The notes beneath the pieces are model-generated. The model saw nothing but the letters and a program-made list of their open reading frames with translations. It was not told the DNA's origin and did no database searches. DNA of 64,000 nucleotides from Prinia subflava (lineage: Eukaryota; Chordata; Aves; Passeriformes; Cisticolidae), in assembly GCF_021018805.1 (NCBI RefSeq), contig NC_086248.1:93021239-93085238 (forward strand), written 5' to 3'. A program made the position numbers and the translations under genes. Shown here one piece after another: positions 15,401 through 27,400 of the stretch (its first letter is position 1; every line of letters begins with the position of its first letter).

Positions 15401-18400
15401 TTACTGAAGAAAACACAGCCCTTAGGGATTTAAGCAGTGCTTTAAAGCAAGAACAAATAACTTTACTGGAGGCAAATAAAAATATTTATGATAGTTTAAA
15501 GGAAAGAGAAGAAATAATTTCTGAAATGTCTGGAAAACATGAAGAGGAAAGACAGCGTATTGAATCAAGAGCTGAAGAAATCAAAACAGAGCTTGAAGTT
15601 TTGCAGGCCAAGTATAAATCAGTAGAAGAAGAAAATGGAAAAATTATGAACATTCTGAGAGAGCAGACAATTGAATTAGATGAAAAAAAAGCAAAATTAG
15701 AACAAGAGAAACAGGTACTTAGTGAGAACAAAGATATCTTGCATAAACTAATAGCCTCAGAAGAAATAAAAAAGGATTTGGTTAATGAACTGCAGCAACT
15801 GCAGTCCGAATTTTCCAACATCCAAAGTGTGCCTTCTGTGGAGCTTGACTGTTTAAGCCAGGAAAATTTAAATGTCAGGACAGAACAAAATACAATGCAA
15901 GAGAAATGTGGCCTTGTATTTCAAGAAAACGAGCAATTGGGGAAGGAACTACCAACAAAAAATGAATCTCTAATGTGCAGTGTTAATTGTGAACAGAGAC
16001 TCTGTTCAGAAGAGTTGAGAAAATCCATAGAAGAAAAGGACATTGAGCTGAATAAATACCAGGTTAAACTTGAGCTCCTTCAAATGGATTTTGAGGATAG
16101 CGAACTCTCTCTAGAGAACTGCAGGTTAGAAGTGCTACAACTGGAGACTGCTTTAAAAGGTATGGAGGCAGAACTTGAGAAAAGTGTGAGAGAGAAAGAG
16201 AGGCTGCAGCAAGAACTACTGTCTGTTAAAGAGCTGAAAACTGCAGATTCTTCACTTGCAATATCAGAGAAAGATGGCCACTCACTGGAGTATAATTACG
16301 GTGACATTTCCCAGGATTGTGGCAAAAGGGGAATAGATGAAAATCCTTCATCAGTGTTGCTGGCATCCTCTTTGCAGGTAACAATAAACCAGCTGAGTGA
16401 GCTTGAGAAAATGTGTGAGAGGTTGCAGAGTGAAAATGCTGCGTTAGCCTCTGGATTCAAAGATGCAAAAACCAATGGTACCACAGGTATTGAGGAAGAG
16501 GAGAAAGATGATATAACGAATGCAGATAGCAATTTAAAAGCTGAGAAAGCTGTTCTTCCTGATGAACTTATGGATCAAAGTGATAACAGTGAATTGAGAA
16601 TGTGTTCTGATAATAAGGAAATGTCCTTCAGACTTAAAGAATGCAGTTCTCCTGATTATGAAGATTTAAAATTGTCCAGCAAAGAAATTAAAATACACTT
16701 TGCTGAAGTAAGAGAGAAGCTTTTGACTTTCCAGAATGAACACCTAAAATTATATGAACAGCACTGTAGTATGAGCTCAAAGATATGGGAGCTGCAGTCT
16801 TGTGTTGAAATACTGAAAGCAGAAAATTCCTTGTTGTCGACAAGTCTGAGCAGTGCTCATGTGGATTCTGTGCAGGTGTCACTGTCATCCAGCCAAGATG
16901 ACACGCTCCCTAATTTAGATGAAACTAAGGCAACTAAGGGTTCTTCCTCAGACCTTTCTGTAAATCCCTGTTTGTTAGAAGTTAGTGATGTGGTTGATTC
17001 TTATAACAGTGGTTCATGCAAATGGACAGAGGAAATGAATCAGACAGACAGTTCTGTAGAAGTAATTTCAGAGGGTGCAAAAGAAGTTTTGGTTGAGAAG
17101 TGTCATAATGATCACAGTTTGGACTCTGTTAGAGAGCTCGAGAGTATTATTCCAAGAAAATCTAGCCTTGAAAGTAGAATTGAAGAACTTCAGATGCTCT
17201 GTCAGACATATGAGAAGGCCATCAAGGTGCTTGAGGATCAGTTTCATGTTCAAGAGAATATGAAAAATGAGGAAATACAAGAGCTGAAAGAAGTTATACT
17301 TTCTGAAAGGAAAGAAATAGATCATCTCAAACAGCAAAATCTATCTGAAAAGGAAGAATGGCAGCAGAAGCTGAATAATGTGACTATGGAGTTGGAGAGC
17401 AAACTGGCAGCAGAAAGAAAACAAACTGAGAATCTCTCCTTGGAGCTGGAAGCAGCAAGACTCCAACTACAGGTCCTTGATTTAAGTTCTCATTCACTGC
17501 TGTTTACAGATATTGAAAATGTGAGTAATTGCTGTAATGCAAATGAGTTTTATGTAAATCCTTTGATTTGTGGTCACCCAAATAGAATTTTTGCAGTAAA
17601 ATCTATTTAAAATTGTGCCCCACAGAAGCAGTACTATTTTTTGGAGAAAGAAGAAAGATAATCCATATTTGAGCAGTGATCTTTGTCCCTTTAGTAATAC
17701 TGATAATAGTTCACTTTGTCAGATACCTATTTTCCCAAAATACAGAAGGATGTGGTGTCTTTGCACATAGGCTTTCAGCAAATTTATCTGAAATTTCTCC
17801 CTCGATACCTTTAAAACCTTTTGGCCAAAGATGTGTGTATGAAATAAGTGTCAATCCTTTCTGTAAGAAAGGAGACTGGGGAGTAGGGAGAGATGATACC
17901 TATTTACTCTGTATAAGAGCAAAAACTCTGTGTAAGTTGTTTGAAAATAGTTTAACAGAAGTTTTTAAAATTTCCTTGTTTTTTCTTACATGTATTCTTC
18001 CCCTTCCTTTTTTTTAAATTGATTGATTCTTATTCCTTGCAGAACATAGAACAAGAAAACAATAGTCCTTATAAATTGAGAGTGCCTGTGGAAAACTCAG
18101 CTCTGAAAAAGAATCTTAAAATAATCCCCATTGAGAAAATGGCTGCAGGAGATGCCTCTGTGTGTGAAAATGAAACTGAGACTGTTGAAGCAAGATTAAT
18201 GGAAGATTATACGGAGGAAATTTCTAGGGAACATGAGTTAGGAAAAATAACCAGCCCCTCAGACCGTGCCAGTGCATTATCATTTTCCAACAGTAGGCTT
18301 TTGAGTGCTGGGTATTTCTGTGAAAATCAAATAACCACTGAAATGCTGCAGGAAGAGGCAAAACAACAGACTGCTGACAACTTGAAGCTGATCTATGAGG

Positions 18401-21400
18401 TAGAAAAAAACCCAAATCATGTTGATTTAAAAATAAAAGCTGAGCAATCAAACTTGGAGAAGAACTTCCAGGAGGCACAAATAATTTCAAATAGCTCAGC
18501 TTTTGCAGAACAGGAGGGAGCTTCTGTAGCTGTTAAGGAAGAAAACTGTGGCATAAAGGAAAAACAAACACCAGTTTCTGTCAATAAGCAGGACTTGTCT
18601 CTTCAAATAGTGTCATTAGAAAAAGAACCTGAGAACCTAAAGTCTGAGCTGGAGATGTGTGAAGTTAGATTACCTAATGCAGCAGACACGTTTGATAATG
18701 TAGAAATGACCAAGAGAGCTGGTCAGGAACAATTTCTTGCAGCTGAAAATGAATGGAGGAGTCCAAAATCTGAGCAAGTTAATATTGAGAACCGTGCCTT
18801 GTTCATAGAGCATGACATTGAAATGCTTCAGGCAAAATGTCAGCAATTAGAAAGGGAGAAGGAAGTTAATCTGAAAACTATTTCTAGCTTTCAAGAGCAC
18901 CTTGTTTCAGTCACAGCTGAGAGAAACTATCTTGGCCAAGAACTGAGTACTTTGTCTGAAAGCAAAAAAGAGCTGGATCAGAATTATCAAAAGCTACAAG
19001 AGAAATTAAAAGAATTAGAGTTAACTAAAATGGATTCTAATGGATTCATTAGGAGGTTAGAGGATGAAGTGAGGACACAAGCAAATCTGCTTGAGGCTGC
19101 AAAATCTGATGCAAATCAATTATCCAGTGAAAAAGACTATCTTCTTCAGAAGCTGCAAAGTTTAGAAAATGATGCTGCATTTTGCACCTTAGAAAAAGAA
19201 AAATTCCAGAAAGAAGCAGCAGATTCAAAGAAAGAAAAAGAGCTGATTGCAACAGAGTTGGGAATGATGCAGCATAAATTAGGTTCATCAGAAAATGAAA
19301 ATTCAAAGCTTTCCAAATCATTGGAGGGCTTGTTAATGGAAAAAGGAGAACTTGCTGCGAGACTGAGCGCAGCACAGAAAGAAGCAGACGAATTGCGATG
19401 TGGAATTGAGAAGCTGAAAGTAAAAATTGAGTCTGATGAGAAGAAAAAACGTCACATTGCTGAAAAGCTGAGAGACAGTGAACGGAAAGCTGACTCTCTT
19501 CAGGATAAAATAGAGAGGCTTGAAAGGGAATTGGAGATGTCAGAGAAAAATCTAGAAGATACAATTATTGAGTTGGAGACTGCCAAAGCAGAGGCAGAAA
19601 CATTAGCAACTGAGATGGAAGAGATGACTGAAAAGCTAAAGTGTTCTAACTTACAAATTGATGTCATCACCTCACAAAAAGAATCTTTGGCTAAAGATTT
19701 AAAAGAAATGCAAGAAAGATTCCTTGAACTAGAGTCGTCAAATTTGACTTCAGCAAAACAGTTGGAAGAAAAGGAGGAAGAAAAGATACAAATTAAAGAT
19801 GAGCTTGAAAATACTGTGGCATTGCTGAGATCTGAGCTCAAAGATGTGACTGAGAAATTAGAGTTTTCATGCAAGGAGGAAGCAGATGCTAGAGCAAAAG
19901 AGCAAGTCTTGATTAATCAGGTGGCTTGTCTTGAGCAAGATAAAATAATGCTGTTACAGGAACGTCAGGAAATAAAAAATGAAAACATCAGATTGGATCA
20001 AGCAAGGGAAGTACTTGTTCAAGAATTGATGGATTGTAAACAAAAACTCAATGAAAAGGTGCAGGAAAATGGGGTTCTTGAAAAGCAGGTGAAAGAAACA
20101 GAAGCACTGTCTTTGCAGCTGACTCACATGCAGCATGAACTTAATTGCTGGCACCAGGAAAAAGAGAGGCTGCAGAAACTGATTGCTGAGTTGAATCTAA
20201 AGAAGCAACATTTTTCTGATGGTGAAACCTCTCTCGATATCCTGAATGTTCTAAAAATGTCTTATAAGGACCTTGAGAAGGAACTGGAATCTACACTTTG
20301 TGAAAAGAACACTCTATGTAAAAAGGTAATATGATTTCCATTAGGGTAGAGTTCCTTTTGTATGAGCAAGGATAAAGTGTCCTCTGGGTTTACCACTTCC
20401 TTAATAAATTAAATCCTAAAATAATTTTAACCTCAGACTTGTGCAGGAAACATCCTATTTTTAAAATTTTGTTTTCCATACAATCATAAATTTTCATTGA
20501 CATTGCAGAGCTGGGAAGCAGGATATTGTTTTGCATAGGATGAATGAGAAGGTAGCTTGAAAATAGACATAGAAGTTTACGCAATCAAATAATGCAGGAT
20601 AGTTTCCGTTTTCCTGTGGAGGAAAAGGAGGAAGAACAAATTGGTACTGAGTGACTGAGTTTTTGTGTCAAGAATAAATACTTTAAAGCTTCAAAGAAAG
20701 TGAAACAACAATAGTGCACTTGCCATGTGAAAAAAATCATTAGCCTGTTGTGACTCTTGTTAAATCTTGACAAACTATGGGAATAAAATAATTCATCTTA
20801 GAAACTACTTGTTACATGTAAGTACGTTCTCTGGAGGTCATGACACATGTATTAAAAATAATTCTGGAAAATTTTATTTCAGGTAAATGAACTGACTGAA
20901 AGTCAAATTGAGCTGCAAGTCAAGCTAAATAATAGTGAGCAGAAGATTGCCAAATTACAGGAAGAAAGTAATAAGCTTGCTGAAGAAATGCAATGTGTTC
21001 AAGAACATTCAGAAAAGAACCAAGTGAGTTACTCCATCTGCAATATTTTTGTGTAGAGGGACAGATGCTCAAGTACAGTACATGGGTGGAGTCTGGTCAA
21101 GGGAGTCTTTGGTAACGTACAGTATTAGAGGTTATTGCTTCCAAGTTTCAAAAAATCCAATGTTCTCTTCTGAGATAAAATGATTACTTAATAGTTTTTT
21201 CTGTCATCCTTCCATCCAAACTTTGTTTTCTTGGCATAAAGGCCACTGCTGGTTAGCTAGACATTTTTCCTAGTTGAGAAATTCTCTACTTTCAGGCTTT
21301 CAATCATCAGACTGAGGAAGTCAGATAAGAAATAAAACATTTTTTGAAACTACTTTCAGAGTTTCAGTAGTGCTGAAGTAATTCAGGACAAAGTCAAGGA

Positions 21401-24400
21401 AGAGACAATTTTGGAGCCTTTATTTTTAATTTGTTTGCATTTATTTTTGAGAAGCTATTTTATCATGTAGACAACCTTAGGTCTTATTTGTGAACAATAT
21501 TGTGTCTTCAAACCAGTTTATGTGGTTGTCTGACCTACTAGCTTTATTTACAAAATTCTGTGGCCAGCGACTTGTTTCTATTGTGGCATTGAGGATTTGG
21601 AGTGGGAAAAGAACAGGGATTTCTGCAACTTCTAGAAATCCTAAATGGAAATACAGGCTCGCTATCCAAAAACTAGTAGTAAAAGTGGACAAAAATTCAA
21701 ATGCTTAGGAAGTTTTGTCATCTGAAAGGGGGTGACGAAAGTGACCCTTAACCTCTCAAGTCACTCTCAGAGGAAACAATATTGGAAGAGGTTAAGCTTT
21801 GATTTTGGCAGTGCTGCTTGATTTAACACTGTTGGCAAACTTGCACTTATTATCTTTCAAGAAAATTTTCCTTTGCGTCCTGTCCTACCTTTTCAGATGT
21901 TCTCTTCTTTGATTAGAGTGTGTTTAGGCACTATTAAATATCTTTTCCTTGCCTAATTGTTTTTGAAAATTCAAAGATGCTTCAGTTTTAAATGGTGTAA
22001 TGGGTCAACTCTTTCTCCATTGAGATAATTCCATATACCAAAGAATGTGCCATTACTATTTACAGATTCAGCTGCATCTAATAACTTCAGAAAAAAATGA
22101 ACTGGCCAGGAGTTTGGAGATGGTCCAGAATCAACTACAAGAAAAAGAAAGTGAAATTAAAAGAGAAACATCACAATACAAAGACAGATTACTTCAAGCA
22201 GAGAAAGAGCATCAGGATGCTCTGACAGAAGCAAATCGAAAGGTAAATCAGAAAATAGGAATAGTGCTGTGAGTTTTTAATTCAGTTCTGTGTATTTTAC
22301 AAAATTTTGTTGATCCTATTGCAAAAGAGTTTATCTTTGCTAACAATATTTCCAAAATCTACATGTACTTACCTTGGAACTTAGTAAGTGTCAAATTGAC
22401 TTTTTTACATATAGTGAGCACTTCAAAGTTAATGTATCTCACAACTCAGTAAGCATTTAATCTATATAAAAATTCACTGGGACTATAACCTTAAAAAAGG
22501 AAAACAACAACAATATGTTTAATCCAGGAAATGTTTGTTTTGGTAGGAATAGAGAAGAAAATTTAACAACGATATAAGGGCAAATTTGTTGGGAAAACAT
22601 TTGTCATATGTGCTATATGCAAAGAGCTATCAACTATTCTGCAGAAATGTCTGTGAACATTTACTTGAGGCCAGTAGAACACAGGCAAATAACTTACTAT
22701 TATTGTTTTTTAATAGTTTTCATTCTTATTAATTAAAAATTTCATTCTTATTAATATAAAGTAGATGTAAGATACAGTTACAGTAAAGATACAGAAAAGT
22801 TACAGTAAAAGATAAGGATTTTCTTCTGACAGACTTCTTAGAGGCAAGATTCTAGTATTCAAAATACATACTTGAGACAAGTTGCCCTTTCAATTTTAAA
22901 CCCCTCAAAGCATAACTATTCAATTTGCTGTGGAATTCCTGTGGGTTTGTGATATGCTGTTAGGTACATCTTTAAAATACAAATCAGTGTCCTTTTTCAC
23001 TGGGTATCATAGTAATTAGGCACCTTTTCTTTCTCTAGAATGAAGTAGAAATTGAGGCCTGTCATGAGAAGATTAGTTCACTGGAGCACTTTATCAGCTC
23101 ACAAAAATTGGAAATTGAGCATTTGAAGTCAAATAAAGAACAGCTCAATAATTCCCTTAAAGAAGCTAATCAAGCCTTAGGAGAACTCCTAAAAACTAAG
23201 GTAAGAAAAACCCCTAAGTATGACCAACTACATGAGATTCCAGACACTGTGTAGCAAAATAAACATAGAATTGGGAACCTGAACTTTGGCTTGACTTTGG
23301 TACAGCCTTTGTTTCACTAAAGGTATCATAAAGCCTGGAGAAAAAAACATTGGCAATATTAATGTACATTAGAAAAATTCTGCCATGACTGAGATCACCT
23401 AGAATTGGTTTCTGTGACCCTAAACACAGCAGTCTATTGACTACAGTGAGCATTGCAGCTGAGCTAAAACGTGGTTAGAATTCACTCAGTGAGACTGTGC
23501 AGTGTCTCAATTTTCTGTTTGTGAATTACTTTGATGGTAAAATGTACCATGGTCTATCCCTAAGCATTAGTCTTGAGAGATTGCTCTTGATTCAGCTTTT
23601 TCAGTTCCATTTTATATAGAATTCTCATTACAGCTATTAGCTGGTGTAATTCTCTGGCAGAATTGTTCTCAGGGATGCTGGAATATGAGTTCCACATACT
23701 ATAGCTACTGATAACTGGGAATAGTTCTTCATGTTCTTGGTTTGTTTTTTGGTAGCATAGGTCCATATACTGAACTTCTGTACCAATAATCCTGTCTGGC
23801 AATAGGATCCCTTTTCTGGGTGATTTTGGTCTTTTTTTGGTGCTGCTTCAGTCTATCATTGATTTCTGGCTCCAGCTCTGTTCTCCCACTTTAGGAGTTA
23901 GTGTCGTTCTAAATGCATTCTTGAAGAAGCAGTCAATTCAATTTATGTGCAAGTAAACACTGATTTACAATATGATTATCTTGCTCAACAGTTCTTTATT
24001 CTTAGGGCCCCCCACTGTGGTGTGAGTTTGGTTAATAAGAGCAGTCCAAGGATAAAGTCCCATGGTAGTGTCAGAGGAGCAGAGAAGGCTCCTAGCTGTG
24101 CTCACTCTGTGGAATTTGCACACAGGTTGGTCCCAGACCAGTGGGAGGATAAAAGGTTCGGGTTGGACATTGTGAAGAATTCCTTTGCTATAGGAAACCG
24201 TGTAAAGCATTGGGAGGGGCTGCCCAGGGAAGTGGTGGAGTCACCACCCCTGGAATGGTTTGAGGAACAGCTCAAGGTGGCCCTTAGTGCTAGGGGTTAG
24301 TTGATATGGTGGTGTTCAGTCAAAGGTTGGGCTCGATGATCTTGGAGGTCTTTTCCAACTTCAGTGATTCTATTACTCCATTTGATATTATAATGTCTAA

Positions 24401-27400
24401 AAGGAGGAATTATGTTTCTGGTGAAATAACTAAATTTCTTATTTTTCAGGCTGATAATAGTAACATTATAATTCAGCTGCAGAAGGAAAATGAATATGCC
24501 CACAGTAAAGTGCAGATGTGGATGAAATCCTGTAAGCAGCTGGAACAGGAAAAGGAAATGTTGCAGAAACAACTAGCTGAACATGATGAGCTGCTAAAGA
24601 AGGAAAATCTGAGTGTGGCAAAGCATAATAAAGAAGGTAACTGAATCTAGATTGTCTTAATGCTTTCTTAGTGGTGCATTAATTTGTAAAACTTTCTTGT
24701 TCCCTGAAATGCCCACTTGCATATGCAGCTCTGGTACAGAGCATGATTCTTAACTAGGATAAAAAATTACAAGTGCAAGTGTCAAACCTTTTCAAAATCT
24801 AGCTAACCTTTTTTTCTCTTAAAGTTCTTGTTTCTCTTCTCAGAAACAATACTAGGTTCTGAATAAATACATTAAATGCTCCATTTTTGGTGTTGAAGAA
24901 AAGGGATGTTTTTCTTATTAAATAAGTTTTGTGTGGAAGTTCTTTTATCATTTTCCAGCAGGCTTTTCCCTCTGATTCTCGTGCTTTGTTTGTAATATTT
25001 TAGCTCACCTCATGAGATGCACTGTACTGTAAATGATACTTAAAGCAAATTGAGGGTGCATACGGAGTGTTCAGAAATTACAAAATGAGAGGGAAAATGT
25101 TTCCCCATGCACTGGCCAAGAATTCTTTTCAAAATTTGCATATTTGTTCTCTATTTAACAGGGACATTATTATGTCTGTCACATTGCTGAATTTGTTTCA
25201 CAGTAATTGTTTTATAATTGCACTGTTACGGAACATGTGTAATTAAAAGATGCACGACCATCACATTATAAATTCTTATGTATGCATCTTTTATTATGTC
25301 AGTTATATAAATAGTCTTTTTTTTTTTAAAGATGCTGATGATAATGCCATTACAGAAGAAATTAAGTTAAAATTGGAAGAATTGCAAGAATCTACAGAAG
25401 TGAAGACCAGAGAAGCAAATGAGAACTTGGAGAAATACTGCTCTCTAATTATTAAATATCATAAACTAGAGGAAGCAAATGAGATGCTAAAAACACAAGT
25501 CAGTTTGTTGAGTACTCAGCTGAAACAGGGAGCGAGTGATGCTGTCAGCACTCCTTTGCTGAATTCAGAGAAGTCATCAAGAGAGAAGAGCAAACACTCT
25601 GTCAAAGACAGAAGGTCGGATGAAGATACTACTAAGCTTTCAAGTAAAAGGCAGAGATGTGAAGACAGCAGGAAAGAAAATGGAGAACCAAGATCTCCTG
25701 CTCCAGAGACTGTCTTGAAAAAGAAAAGGAAGTGTGATGTCTCTCAAAATCTGCAGGATCAGGACAACACTGACTGTGAGCTGGATGGGCTTCCAGAAAT
25801 AGTGCAAAAAGGTATTTATTATGTGTTGTAAAGGCAAATGTTCTCTGAGCACAGCAGGTGTGCTTTTCTCTTCTGTTTTGTTGAATGGCTTTCACTCTGA
25901 GTAGGTGGCTATGCAAACATTTTTGGTGACAGTGATGGAAGGTGAAAGGAGTCAGTGAGAGATGTGGCAGTAGGTGCCATGTGAGCTTTTGTGGAGCACT
26001 GGTGTTAGACCGGCAGAACACATTTCTGTTGGATTAATAGCTCCCATTCTGCCAAAAGTTAAATGGTTGTGGAAGTCTCCTGTGCTCCCATCACCTCACT
26101 CACAGGTGCAGTGTGCAGTGAGGCAACTGGAGACCAGAAACTGGTGAGTATTGGTGTTTGGAGGGAAGCCCAGGTGCGTTCCCCAAGTGTTTGCTTATTT
26201 GTGTGCTTTTATTTCTTTCTACACCAGTAATTAAAAGTGGGTTAAGTTGCAAAATGTTAAATTGACAAGAATTCCCTGAGTTGAAACTGACTTGCACACA
26301 GCAGTAAGACATTAACATCTTCATGAGAATTCACTTTCCATCTCCTATGAATGCCATGAAATTAGATGGCCTGATATTCCATATAATTGTTCACTGCAGC
26401 AGAGGGTAACTGAGAAGACTGCACAAATCAGGGCTTGAAAAATATCAAGTAAGTTCAACTACCTATTAAGTTGCCCTTTATAATTAATGTAATTGCCATC
26501 ATTAAAGGACAAACCATATGGATACTGAATAGCCCCAACTTTGGTGGTCACTCCCAGAAGTCAGGATTTCTAAAGCTAAACATTATTTGCATTTCACTTT
26601 CTTACCAGCATTACTATATCTTCTAAAAATATTCTTGTCTCGAGGACATATGTGCCATTTCATGTTTGACTTTTAGGCTAGAGAGAGAGATAATAAAGAG
26701 TCAATTAAAATAGATAATTAAATAGTTCTACACAGAGAAAAGTATTAAAAATCAGGAGTATCATCTCACAGTACCATGAATTAACCAGTGCTGGTTTTCA
26801 GTTTGAAATTACTCTCCACATAATAATGTACTTGTAAAGAAATGACCAAGCACTTGTTTGATTTTTCTTTTTTTCCCTATAGAATTACTCTTGTAATTCA
26901 ATGGTTGTTCTGTGATATCCGAGTATTGCATTTGAATTTTGGAATATGCAAGATCTATTCAGCAATCTCTTTGTTCCATTTTCTCCAGTGGAACAGATGA
27001 TTTATTTCAATCAGCTGTTTTACTGCTATTTTGAAAAAAGAAATCCATTTGAGGGCTGTGATTGCTTTAGCTGGTTTTTATGGAAGCTGTTTATTTTTCA
27101 GGGTTTGCTGACATCCCCAGTGTGAGGGTCAGCCCTTACATTTTACGTAGAACAACACTGCACCTCAGATCCAGTCCCCATCTGAGCTCCTCGAGTGAGA
27201 AGAGGCCTTTGCCTCCCCAGGACTCGCAGAAGTGCAGACCAGGCCATCGTGGTGAGCGCTGCTCTTCGACACCTGGTGGCAGCAAACCACAAAAGGTAAC
27301 TTGGAAAAAATTGATCTGCGTATAAAAGTCATTTATATCGTTCTTTATGTTCCTCAACAGTACAGTGGAGAGAAGATCATAAATACTGAATGATGGAAAC

